From the NCBI RefSeq assembly GCF_963675065.1, contig NZ_OY775905.1, positions 62,001 through 126,000 of the forward strand: a stretch of 64,000 nucleotides of DNA, given 5' to 3'. The DNA comes from an uncultured Draconibacterium sp. Its GTDB lineage: Bacteria; Bacteroidota; Bacteroidia; Bacteroidales; Prolixibacteraceae. The number at the start of each line of letters is the position of its first letter. Position 1 is the stretch's first letter. Below, piece after piece: positions 42,612-50,241 of the stretch. The translations under genes were made by a program, and so were the position numbers. Below the pieces are notes generated by a model. That model was not told the DNA's origin. It was given only the letters and a program-made list of their open reading frames with translations, and did no database searches.

Positions 42612-44856
42612 ATACCAATTTTAAATCCGACCGGTGAAACTCTTCGTAGGCCTGCAGTACGGTTAAATGAGAAATTAGATACGCAAGCGAACTTTCTGCT
42701 CCCTGATTCCGGTTAACACCATAGCTTTCGAAACCATCGCAACAACCTTTGGTTTCGAAATCGTACAAACTCATCCGCAAATCATTTTCACCCAGAAACC
42801 ACAAAAAGGAGGTGTACAGTTTGTTGAGATAATCCTTATCCTTTGTCAGGTAAAATGCCTGATGATACATTAAAACCGTGGCCATTGCATCAATAGGTTG
42901 CTGGGCAAAAACAGAACGTTCTCCTTCCTTTTTATACCATTTTTCATTGCCAATAACCGAAAGGTATTCATCTTTTAACGTATGTTTTGTTAAAAAATTC
43001 ATCGAATCAATGGCTGTTTTTGTAATGTTCTGGTCGTTCAAAATTTCGGCAGAATGTAAAAGAGCCAAGGGTAAAATTCCATTATCGTAAGCCAGCAATG
43101 CTTCAAACCAATTCCAGTCTTCTGAACGATTTTCGTCGTAATGTTTCATCAATACATTCGCCAGATTTCTTAATCTTTCGGTCATTGAATCGTCAGATGG
43201 ATTACTCTTCAGATAATAGCTAATACCAATCATTGTATTGGCAATTCCCCGAATTGATTTTAGTTTTTCAAAATTAGGAGCAGCCGTGAAAAACACCAGT
43301 CTGCCGGTTTGATAATAAGCATCGTTTGGTGCATTCGCCAATAAATAACCCAGGGCCCAAATTGTTCTTCCAAACGAATCTTCAGAGCCCACTTCATCCA
43401 GGAAATTTCGGTTAAAACTCAGGAAATTCCGAAAGGTCCCGTCAGCGTTTTGCATATAATGAATGTAACTTAAGTAAACAGGCGATAATTCAAGTGCACG
43501 CATATCTTTTTTCTGACGGTAAGCTTTTAAAACCATTAGCAAGGCGCGCGAATTATCATCAAGGCAATACCCTTCCTTTAAATTTGGTATGCCAAATTTT
43601 GCATGTTGAATAATACCTGTATCGTCTGTTAATCGATTTATATGAGCCAGGGAAAAGGGAGGAAGAATGAGTAAATCTGGTTCAGGTTCTTTTCGCTTAA
43701 GAACCGGTTGCTCATCCTTCATTATTTTTTCAGCAAGTTGCATGTATCTTTCGCCCGTTTTTGGCCAGGTAATTTTTTTGCCATATTCATCGGCATTTTG
43801 TTTCAGTTTCCTGAGCTCTTCTGGGTTATCAAAAAGATCAATTAGAGTTTCAGCCAAATCATCCGAGTCATTAAACCTGAACAACCGGCCTCTTCCTTTG
43901 TCCAGCAATTCAGCAGCATGCCAGTATGGTGTTGAGAGAACAGCCGCACCAGTACCTACTGCATACGAAAGGGTTCCGCTGGTAATCTGGGCTTCGTTTA
44001 AATAAGGAGTGATGTAAATATCGCAGGCATACAAATATTTGAATAAGTCCTGTTCGTCAATAAATTCATTGAGAAATGTCACATGATTTTCGAGTTGGAG
44101 ACTTTTTACCAGACGTAAAAGAAAAATCCGGTATTCTTCGCCTGAATGACGAAGCACATTCGGATGGGTTTTACCCAAAACAATGTAAATAAGCTCCGGA
44201 TATTTTTTTACTACTTCCGGCAAAGCTTTAATTACTGTTTCAATACCTTTGCTTCGGCCAATAAAGCCAAAAGTAAGCAGCACTTTCTTTTTCTCAAGTT
44301 TAAACTCCTTTTTCGATTTTTCGGGACTGAAACGAATGTCCGGCACACCATGTTCAATCAATGCGATTTTTTCTTTGGGTACATCATAAATTGTTGTCAG
44401 AAACTCAATCGCCTTATGGCTCATCACCACAATTTTATGTGCCATTTTACAGATTTCCTTCAGTACTGCTTTCTCGTTGTAAGAAGGCGTTTTAAGAATG
44501 GTATGAAGCGTAACAATGAGCGGAATTTCAAGCCGGTGAAGCAAGGGAAGGATATATACCCCACTTTGTCCGCCAAATATGCCAAATTCGTGCTGGAGAA
44601 CACAAACATCGGCGCCGCTTAAATTAATGTATTTCACGGCTTTCAAATAATCTTCCTGATGATCTTGCCTGATGGTAACTTTTACTTCTTCAGGATATTT
44701 ATAGGTGAGCTCGTTATCGTTTAATGCAACCACAAAACCTTCATTTGTTAGTTCATTTGGCTCATTTTGTCGTAACATCGATTTGAACAGGTTGTTCGTG
44801 AAGGTTCCAATACCACATTCGCGTGGTGGATATGTTGCAATATAAGTGATCTTCAT
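42610..44856 (-). CDS. GT4 glycosyltransferase with C-terminal alpha-toroid domain
   Basis: 748 residues in two domains. Residues 1-400 are GT4: YPPRECGIGTFTNNLF at the start, VVMSHKAIEFL, FGFIGRSKGIETVIKALPEV (near 200), DIYITPYLNEAQITSGTLSY (near 285). Residues 410-745 are all-helical and regular, with GYCLDDNSRALLMVLKAYR, SFGRTIWALGYLLANAP, and GVNRNQGAESSLAYLISH; this is the six-hairpin toroid design of glycosidases or glycan-binding modules. The same fusion occurs in other bacteria, function unknown. It overlaps the next gene by four bases. The pairing of transfer and toroid modules may mean trimming of the product (inference). Confidence 0.8.
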   Translation of the reverse strand: MKITYIATYPPRECGIGTFTNNLFKSMLRQNEPNELTNEGFVVALNDNELTYKYPEEVKVTIRQDHQEDYLKAVKYINLSGADVCVLQHEFGIFGGQSGVYILPLLHRLEIPLIVTLHTILKTPSYNEKAVLKEICKMAHKIVVMSHKAIEFLTTIYDVPKEKIALIEHGVPDIRFSPEKSKKEFKLEKKKVLLTFGFIGRSKGIETVIKALPEVVKKYPELIYIVLGKTHPNVLRHSGEEYRIFLLRLVKSLQLENHVTFLNEFIDEQDLFKYLYACDIYITPYLNEAQITSGTLSYAVGTGAAVLSTPYWHAAELLDKGRGRLFRFNDSDDLAETLIDLFDNPEELRKLKQNADEYGKKITWPKTGERYMQLAEKIMKDEQPVLKRKEPEPDLLILPPFSLAHINRLTDDTGIIQHAKFGIPNLKEGYCLDDNSRALLMVLKAYRQKKDMRALELSPVYLSYIHYMQNADGTFRNFLSFNRNFLDEVGSEDSFGRTIWALGYLLANAPNDAYYQTGRLVFFTAAPNFEKLKSIRGIANTMIGISYYLKSNPSDDSMTERLRNLANVLMKHYDENRSEDWNWFEALLAYDNGILPLALLHSAEILNDQNITKTAIDSMNFLTKHTLKDEYLSVIGNEKWYKKEGERSVFAQQPIDAMATVLMYHQAFYLTKDKDYLNKLYTSFLWFLGENDLRMSLYDFETKGCCDGFESYGVNRNQGAESSLAYLISHLTVLQAYEEFHRSDLKLV

Positions 44857-45068
44857 TTATTGATGATTACGTTTAAGGAAGTTAATATTCCAATGTTATT
44901 TATGTCGAGCGGGAGGAGTTCTCTTTCGAAATAAACCAGATCTTTATGCTTGGGTTTTTCCTGTATCTTACAATAATAAATCCGGTCGATATACCGCCTG
45001 ATTATCAGATTTTGATTTGGATTAACTTTTGCCCGTACAACTTCTCCTTCTTTAAATTTGTTTTCCAT
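44853..45068 (-). CDS. Small YodC/DUF2158-like protein
   Basis: 71 residues: FKEGEVVRAKVNPNQNLIIR, RYIDRIYYCKIQEKPKHKDL, YFERELLPLD. The GEVV-x-x-K...I-R-R...Y-x-C...YFERELLP pattern resembles small YodC/DUF2158-type SH3-like domains. Cytosolic. It is the gene before the large glycosyltransferase in the minus-strand unit and overlaps its start (ATGA). Confidence 0.65.
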   Translation of the reverse strand: MENKFKEGEVVRAKVNPNQNLIIRRYIDRIYYCKIQEKPKHKDLVYFERELLPLDINNIGILTSLNVIINK

Positions 45069-45101
45069 GGTTCACCTCTTCCGTTTTCTGTTTTGTTCTA
45101 C

Positions 45102-45371
45102 TTAAATATCTACCGGCATTGAAATGGTAATTGGCCTTAATACGGTATGTTTTTTTTGCATTTCAGCATTTGCCGGATCGTCAATGATTGACTGTAATTT
45201 TTCCATGTCCGTAACTTCAATTACCAATGCAATCGAATTGGGATCATTAGCATCTCTAAACGTTTTGAAACTGGTTATTGCGGGTGCAAAAACCCTTTTC
45301 CTGTCATCATGTCCTTTAAGCCATGTGTCAAAATCTCCTACCTTATGTCGTGCTACAATTGTTGTCATCAT
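45102..45371 (-). CDS. Antibiotic-biosynthesis-monooxygenase-like (dimeric alpha/beta barrel) protein
   Basis: 89 residues: MMTTIVARHKVGDFDTWLKG at the start, ANDPNSIALVIEVTDMEKLQ in the middle. The ferredoxin-like fold with a V-x-x-FDxW start is that of the ABM/dimeric alpha-beta barrel superfamily. Catalytic function not evident. Part of the minus-strand unit beginning at the element at 46032. Confidence 0.65.
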   Translation of the reverse strand: MMTTIVARHKVGDFDTWLKGHDDRKRVFAPAITSFKTFRDANDPNSIALVIEVTDMEKLQSIIDDPANAEMQKKHTVLRPITISMPVDI

Positions 45372-45487
45372 TTTGTTCTTTTAAGATGCTTATGCCTACT
45401 CTATTCGGTTTTCGGCTAACTCGATTTAAAGCTCTTCTTTCAACTATTTTATGCGATAGATGAATACTACTCTGACTAAGTTAGGCC

Positions 45488-45601
45488 TTAATCGCTTTTC
45501 CTGGCTTTTTTGGCTGCTTTAGCTGCCCGTTTTTCTTTCAAGCTCATAACGGCTTCCTTCTTCTCGTTCTTCCGTTCTTTTCCTTCCTTACTTTTTGCCA
45601 T
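45488..45601 (-). CDS. Lys/Arg/Ala-rich 37-residue protein
   Basis: MAKSKEGKERKNEKKEAVMS, then LKEKRAAKAAKKARKSD. Very basic and helical, similar in composition to small nucleic-acid- or ribosome-associated proteins. Frame is closed at both ends and lies between the cupin and the ABM-like gene on the same strand, so it is probably a genuine small gene. Unknown function. Confidence 0.55.
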   Translation of the reverse strand: MAKSKEGKERKNEKKEAVMSLKEKRAAKAAKKARKSD

Positions 45602-45625
45602 GATATTTATTATTAGATATTTAAA

Positions 45626-45976
45626 CTATAATATATTTCCTTCGTACCCACTTTTAATCACTGTTGAAATCATCTTGAATCGACCATTCGCCTTAACTGT
45701 ATTGGAACTATGAGCCGGAATAATTATGCCTTGTCCCGTTTGAATTATGGTTGACTGATCATCAATCACTACTTCGGCTGTACCTTCAATTATCTGTATA
45801 AAGGTGTCAAACGGAGATATCTTCTCGGCCAGAGCCTCGCCGGTATCAATGGCCATAACAACTATGTTTCCGGTTGTTTTCCGGATAATTGTTTTACTTA
45901 CCACCGAATTGGGAACATACTGAATGATTTCGATGAGGATGCGAATTTTCGATTTTTCTAATTCCTTCATTTGCAT
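45626..45976 (-). CDS. Cupin-fold protein
   Basis: 116 residues, single cupin: MAIDTGEALAEKISPFDTFI, QIIEGTAEVVIDDQSTIIQT, GQGIIIPAHSSNTVKANGRF. The G-x-x-L...F-x-x-x-I-x-x-x-EG, and PAHSxNxV motifs support a cupin, with His in the second motif preserved but the first motif weakly ligand-like. Cytosolic. First gene behind copy 16 of the element. Confidence 0.8.
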   Translation of the reverse strand: MQMKELEKSKIRILIEIIQYVPNSVVSKTIIRKTTGNIVVMAIDTGEALAEKISPFDTFIQIIEGTAEVVIDDQSTIIQTGQGIIIPAHSSNTVKANGRFKMISTVIKSGYEGNIL

Positions 45977-46031
45977 GAGTCTTCAAATAAGATAATCTCC
46001 TCAAAGTTACATCCGCTCAATTTTGAAAGTG

Positions 46032-46068
46032 TTACACAATCGATGTTATAATTTACATCATTCACACA
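46032..46068 (-). promoter_or_regulatory. Upstream element copy 16 (minus strand)
   Basis: On the minus strand: TGTGTGAATGATGTAA, 14 nt, TGTGTAA; 55 nt before the cupin start at 45976. The stop of the radical SAM gene is only six bp upstream of it. Confidence 0.82.
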
Positions 46069-46073
46069 TTTTG

Positions 46074-47570
46074 CTACTTGATGCCAATTTGGCGCAACCC
46101 GTAAACGGTTCTGAAATGATACCCATAAACAGTGTATGTAAGGGCGTCAACCATTAATTTTGGCTTATTGAAAAGGGTCCAGATGACAAATTTCCAATAT
46201 TCAGTTCTCCCCTTGTCGAGGAAACCAATTACATAAACCGATTTTAAAAATGCGAACAGCAGCGAAAATTTTATTTTGGATTTTCCTTTTGTCAAACGAT
46301 TGTAGTTAAGTAATAACCGCCTGACCCTTTTGTAATAGGGTTTTACCGAGTAAATATTTTTGATTATTCTTTTATAACCTTCCTGAAGCTCGTTGGAATC
46401 CATTTTAGGAATAAAGTTCATTGATGAATCGGTATTATTTCCTGTAGCTTCCACGGTTAACCGGTTTTCTGCATTTAACTGATTGTAAAGTTTGGTGTTT
46501 TTGGGCGCGTTTAATAATCCAACCATAGCCGAAACAATTCCACTTTGTTGAATGAAATCGATTTGACGTTGAAAAACTGACGGCGTGTCGCTGTCGAAAC
46601 CAACAATAAAACCACCTGACACCTGAATTCCAGCTTGTTGTATCGTTTTAACGCTTTGAATAAGATCCCTGTTTTTATTCTGAACTTTATTGCACGATTG
46701 AAGAGATACTTCATCGGGAGTTTCAATGCCAATAAAAGCAGCATTAAAACCTGCATCAATTAACTGCGACATGAGCTCTTTATCATCGGCCAGATTTATC
46801 GAACTCTGGATACTAAAATTAAAAGGGTACTTATGGCTTTGCATCCATTTTTTCATTGCCGGAAGCAAACTCTTTTTTATTTCTTTGATGTTTCCAATAA
46901 AATTATCATCGACAATTGAAACCGGCCCACGCCATTTAATGGTATCGTACAAAACATCCAGTTCGTTAATAATTTGGGGGGTGCTTTTCATCCTCATTTT
47001 ATGCCCCAGCAATGACGTAATTTCACAAAAGCTACAGTTATATGGACATCCACGTGTTACCTGGATATTCATGTTAGCATAGTCTTTTGCTGATAGCAAA
47101 TGAAAATCGGGAGCTGGTGTTTGGGTTAAATCTGCATATTTATCTGTAGCATAAACCCGTTGGAGTTGTCCGGTATTGATATCGGCCAGAAAAAGGGGCA
47201 TGGTGATTTCTGCCTCATTCAAAATAAAGTGATCTACATCCGGATAATTGGGATATTCCTGGGTAAAAAGCGGACCACCTGCAACTATTTTTTTGCCCCA
47301 TTTTTTGCTTTCCGCAATTACCTTGGTTACCGATTCCTTTTGAATATACATGGCGCTGATAAAAACATAATCAGCCCACTGAATATCGCTTGTCTGAAGC
47401 GGTGAGATATTTAAATCCACCAGTTTTTTTTGCCATGTTTCAGGCAGCATTGCCGACACCGTAATTAAACCAAGTGGCGGAACTGCAGCTTTTTTCGAAA
47501 TAAATTTCAGGGCATGGGTAAAACTCCAGAACGAATCCGGACACTTTGGATAAACCAATAATACTTTCAT
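46074..47570 (-). CDS. B12-binding-domain radical SAM protein
   Basis: 498 residues. N-terminal cobalamin-binding-like half (residues 1-140, YPKCPDSFWSF and the VAGGPLFTQEYPNYPDVDHF loop), then the radical SAM cluster motif in VTRGCPYNCSFCEIT near residue 180 (CxxxCxxC), with SIVDDNFIGN and GFNAAFIGIETPDEVSL following. A DUF4070-type C-terminus is likely. These proteins perform methyl transfer or other radical chemistry on unidentified metabolites. Sits alone behind element copy 17. Confidence 0.85.
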   Translation of the reverse strand: MKVLLVYPKCPDSFWSFTHALKFISKKAAVPPLGLITVSAMLPETWQKKLVDLNISPLQTSDIQWADYVFISAMYIQKESVTKVIAESKKWGKKIVAGGPLFTQEYPNYPDVDHFILNEAEITMPLFLADINTGQLQRVYATDKYADLTQTPAPDFHLLSAKDYANMNIQVTRGCPYNCSFCEITSLLGHKMRMKSTPQIINELDVLYDTIKWRGPVSIVDDNFIGNIKEIKKSLLPAMKKWMQSHKYPFNFSIQSSINLADDKELMSQLIDAGFNAAFIGIETPDEVSLQSCNKVQNKNRDLIQSVKTIQQAGIQVSGGFIVGFDSDTPSVFQRQIDFIQQSGIVSAMVGLLNAPKNTKLYNQLNAENRLTVEATGNNTDSSMNFIPKMDSNELQEGYKRIIKNIYSVKPYYKRVRRLLLNYNRLTKGKSKIKFSLLFAFLKSVYVIGFLDKGRTEYWKFVIWTLFNKPKLMVDALTYTVYGYHFRTVYGLRQIGIK

Positions 47571-47683
47571 TTTCTCTGATTTTCCGTAAACTCCTAACTA
47601 TAATCTCTTCCCCTTTTTTGAGGAACTCAATTGCCGGGGCTGCTCATTTAAGGTAAATTTCGTAAGATTGAACGTGTAATGTG

Positions 47684-47720
47684 TTACACAATTCTGATGA
47701 TTATTTACATCATTCACACA
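47684..47720 (-). promoter_or_regulatory. Upstream element copy 17 (overlaps AraC-type gene end)
   Basis: On the minus strand: TGTGTGAATGATGTAA, 14 nt, TGTGTAA; 113 nt before the radical SAM start. It overlaps the last codons and stop of the AraC-type gene at 47714. Confidence 0.8.
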
Positions 47721-48274
47721 TCTTCGAGTGTGTCGCGCCGTATATTCTTGAGTTTTTTGAAATGTGTAGGTGTGAGGCCGGTGTATTTTTTAAACTGATT
47801 GGAAAGATGAGCGACACTACTGTAGTGCATTTTAAAAGCGATTTCTGAAAGATTCAGTTCATCATAAACAATTAGTTCTTTTACCCTTTCAATTTTGTGC
47901 GTCAGATAAAATTTTTCAATGGTAGTACCTTTCACCTCTGAAAAAAGATTGGACAGGTAAGTATAATCGTAATTGAGTTTTTCACTCAGATAATCGGAAA
48001 GGTTTACTTTAATTTGATCTTCGGTATAATGAACCAATTCGATAATGGCACTTTTTATTTTTTCAACCAGCACACTTTTTTTGTTATCCATTAGTAACAG
48101 GCCCGCCTTTTTCAAATCAACTTTTAATTGTTCTAACTGCTCCAGCTGCACATCTCCAATAATATTTGCTTCACCTATTTTCACATAAACATAGCGAAGG
48201 CCGAGCTTTTCAAGTTCGGCTTTTACCACCATCTGGCAGCGAATACAAACCATATTTTTAATGTATAATTTCAA
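47714..48274 (-). CDS. AraC-family regulator with HMA-like N-terminal domain (copy 2, CxxC intact)
   Basis: 186 residues. Residues 1-70 form an HMA-like domain with the metal-binding pair in KNMVCIRCQMVV (C-x-x-C); a second half GLRYVYVKIGEANIIGDV follows. Residues 95-180 are the double-HTH AraC domain (TIEKFYLTHKIERVKELIVY, LNLSEIAFKMHYSSVAHLSN, QFKKYTGLTPTHF), which is nearly identical in its recognition helices to the copy at 24434, so both probably bind the same site. No upstream element before it. Whether metal or redox is sensed through CxxC is open. Confidence 0.88.
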   Translation of the reverse strand: MKLYIKNMVCIRCQMVVKAELEKLGLRYVYVKIGEANIIGDVQLEQLEQLKVDLKKAGLLLMDNKKSVLVEKIKSAIIELVHYTEDQIKVNLSDYLSEKLNYDYTYLSNLFSEVKGTTIEKFYLTHKIERVKELIVYDELNLSEIAFKMHYSSVAHLSNQFKKYTGLTPTHFKKLKNIRRDTLEDV

Positions 48275-48810
48275 ATCAAGTTTGTTTTAACAAGTTAAAG
48301 GTAAGCTATTAAAATTACGAAACCTTTGATTTTTTGTTTATCCCTTTATCAATGTTCCTTTGCTGAACTCTATTGCTCCATGAATAGATGCTTAAGTCCC
48401 ATTAAGCTGAGTTACCCCCCAATATTAGCCACTCCGATAATAACCAGAAATCAGTTTAAAATCAATTTTGCTTTTTGTTTCAAGTCCATGTAGTACCAGA
48501 TTAATATCTTCTTTATTTTTTTCTGCAAAGCCCAAATCTGGCAGATGGATTCCGTTCAAATTACTCCTGGTAAACCGGAAGCACCCGAAAGGTACTTGTT
48601 TTTGATAATCTGCGAGCTTTATTGATTGAGCCGTTAGTTACTAAAATTAAAAACAATCCAGTAATACATATGGAGGAATAGACGATAATACGGATAAATG
48701 TATTTGGCTTCCAAAATCTTGAAGAATATAAAATGTCTCTTTGTATTTGGTAGCTTTTGGCGGCTTATATTGGGTGATCTTGTTGTACCTGTGTTGTACC
48801 TAAAAAACAA
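48275..48810. other. Gene-free stretch with a coding-like remnant
   Basis: About 530 bp with no intact gene. On the minus strand 48425-48636 a frame without a start reads DYQKQVPFGCFRFTRSNLNG, IHLPDLGFAEKNKEDINLVL, GLETKSKIDFKLISGYYRSG, stop; it has a coding look but two stops precede it and I do not recognise it. Next to the tRNA, the direct repeat GTTGTACCT occurs twice (48784 and 48794). Confidence 0.4.
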
Positions 48811-48840
48811 AAGGCGTTTACAAAATTGTAAACGCCTTTT
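48811..48840. terminator. Terminator downstream of tRNA-Arg
   Basis: AAAGGCGTTTAC, loop AAAATT, GTAAACGCCTTT, flanked by A and T runs: perfect 12-bp stem immediately after the 3' end of the tRNA (minus strand). Confidence 0.9.
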
Positions 48841-48843
48841 TTC

Positions 48844-48920
48844 TGGTGAACCTGGCAGGACTCGAACCTGCAACCTCCGCATCCGTAGTGCGGTGCTCTA
48901 TCCAATTAAGCTACAGGTCC
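48844..48920 (-). tRNA. tRNA-Arg (anticodon ACG)
   Basis: 77 bases including encoded CCA. The acceptor GGACCTG pairs with CAGGTTC, the T-arm has GCAGG TTCGAGT CCTGC, the D-arm TAGCTTAATTGGATAGAGCA, and the anticodon stem CCGCA/TGCGG frames the loop CTACGGA with anticodon ACG. All stems pair. A promoter lies just upstream and a terminator just downstream, so this is a complete single-tRNA unit. Confidence 0.97.
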
Positions 48921-48946
48921 AGAACCTGTTTGCTTTTTAAGCGGTG

Positions 48947-48976
48947 CAAATATAACGCTTATTTGTATAAATACAA
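48947..48976 (-). promoter_or_regulatory. Bacteroidota-type promoter for tRNA-Arg
   Basis: On the minus strand TTG, 19 nt, TATATTTG: the -33/-7 layout of the Bacteroidota housekeeping sigma factor. It ends 27 bases before the first base of the tRNA. Confidence 0.7.
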
Positions 48977-49064
48977 GTCTGTGTAGAAATTTTATTGAAA
49001 TAAATTACAAATCATTTTGGCCTGCTTTTTTGCCAAAGTATTCAACCGCCTAACAACAAAATAA

Positions 49065-49367
49065 TTACGCGTATTTTTCCATTTTATCTTCAATGGCCAC
49101 ATCTTTTTCAAAGTTCACCTGAAGTTTCATATTCGTTATCATTCGTTGTGTTCCTGCTTCGCCACAGGCTGCATGAATACTCTCCAACAAAGCCGGCAAT
49201 TCATGAAATCCACACTCAACTACCGTTTCAAACGGGCACACCTGATAACGGTAGCCCGATTTCTGAATAGTTTCAATTGCTTTGTCAACCAACTCGTATT
49301 TTATTTTTCCATCCGCTTCAGGCAATACCTGAATGGCCACATTTACCTTATTCGTCTTCCAACTCAT
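49065..49367 (-). CDS. Thiamine-binding (MTH1187/YkoF-type) family protein
   Basis: 100 residues: VNVAIQVLPEADGKIKYELV, AIETIQKSGYRYQVCPFETVVEC, EAGTQRMITNMKLQVNFEKD. The first strand VAIQVLP and the conserved Y-x-V-x-P-F-x-T-x-x-E pattern are typical of the thiamine-binding MTH1187 family, a ferredoxin-like cytosolic protein. Its start overlaps the end of the next gene on the same strand by 20 bases. Confidence 0.85.
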   Translation of the reverse strand: MSWKTNKVNVAIQVLPEADGKIKYELVDKAIETIQKSGYRYQVCPFETVVECGFHELPALLESIHAACGEAGTQRMITNMKLQVNFEKDVAIEDKMEKYA

Positions 49368-50100
49368 CGTTACTCTTATTTTTCTTTTGATGTATTAATT
49401 GAATAATCTCGCCACGAGACAAAATCTTAACATTGGTAATTACCATATCTTCACGTAAAAAACCACCATACTGATTACATTCGCTAATTACGTTCTGAAA
49501 AGTATCTTTAATTTCAGCAGTAATGGGTAACATTACCAGTGCCGACGAAAATCCTTCCATAAAATCCATCGATTCGAATACACCATCCTGCTGATTTAGT
49601 TCGAATATTAACTCATCTTTAAGAAGTTTTTGTTGCGTGCTGCTCAACATTTCATTTTCATTAACCGACAGGAACACCACAAAATACCGCAACTTCTTAC
49701 CTTTTCCTCCGAGCCCGGTTGAAATAAAAACCTGCTGCTCATCGAGTAACGAACTGTGCATAAGCATTCTGCTTTCCTGCAATGCCAGTGTTCCCCACTG
49801 TTTCATATCGCCTTCAGCTTCATCCACAAACTTTTCAAGCGTTCGATATGCTTTCACATCGTCGTAAACAGCAATGGCAGTAAGTATCTCTTTTTTACGC
49901 TCTTCATCCACTTCTTTATCAAAAAGCTCTTCTCTCGCCTCAAAGCATTCTTCTGAAATGTCCTTATCCCGTAACGATTTAGTGAATTCAAAGTATTTCA
50001 TTTGAATAGCAACATCAATCTGTTCCTCAAGAATGCTAAAGTTCTCGGGCAGGTCATCCAAAGCTTTCTGAATATTATTATAAAATTTATCTTCCTCCAT
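49348..50100 (-). CDS. Conserved hypothetical protein
   Basis: 250 residues, cytosolic and acidic. The N-terminal 100 residues are helical (ILEEQIDVAIQMKYFEFTKS and RTLEKFVDEAEGDMKQWGTL, HEAT-like), and the C-terminal 110 residues are strand-rich with GGKGKKLRYFVVFLSVNENE and FMEGFSSALVMLPITAEIKD. I do not recognise a named family. It is translationally linked to the thiamine-binding protein and lies divergent from feoAB. Confidence 0.6.
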   Translation of the reverse strand: MEEDKFYNNIQKALDDLPENFSILEEQIDVAIQMKYFEFTKSLRDKDISEECFEAREELFDKEVDEERKKEILTAIAVYDDVKAYRTLEKFVDEAEGDMKQWGTLALQESRMLMHSSLLDEQQVFISTGLGGKGKKLRYFVVFLSVNENEMLSSTQQKLLKDELIFELNQQDGVFESMDFMEGFSSALVMLPITAEIKDTFQNVISECNQYGGFLREDMVITNVKILSRGEIIQLIHQKKNKSNDELEDE

Positions 50101-50164
50101 TTATCCTCCTTCGTTCGAACAAAAGTAATCACTTGTTGTAACTATGTAAAGAACAAATATATTT

Positions 50165-50196
50165 TATTTTTTATCATTGGAATTTAAATATATTTG
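50165..50196 (+). promoter_or_regulatory. Possible promoter of feoAB
   Basis: TATATTTG at 50189-50196 is a perfect -7 box 45 bp before the feoAB GTG; the -33 region is only T-rich. I see no Fur-type palindrome, so iron control is not visible here. Confidence 0.4.
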
Positions 50197-50241
50197 TAGG
50201 CTTATTTTTATTTAATTTAAATACAGAAAGCAGGGGAGAGA

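Noticed and set aside
48634..48882. Frames translating the tRNA as 'GEPGRTRTCNLRIRSAVLY'-like peptide
   Set aside because: This is the well-known translation of a tRNA gene. The tRNA-Arg cloverleaf is complete and there is no coding homology.
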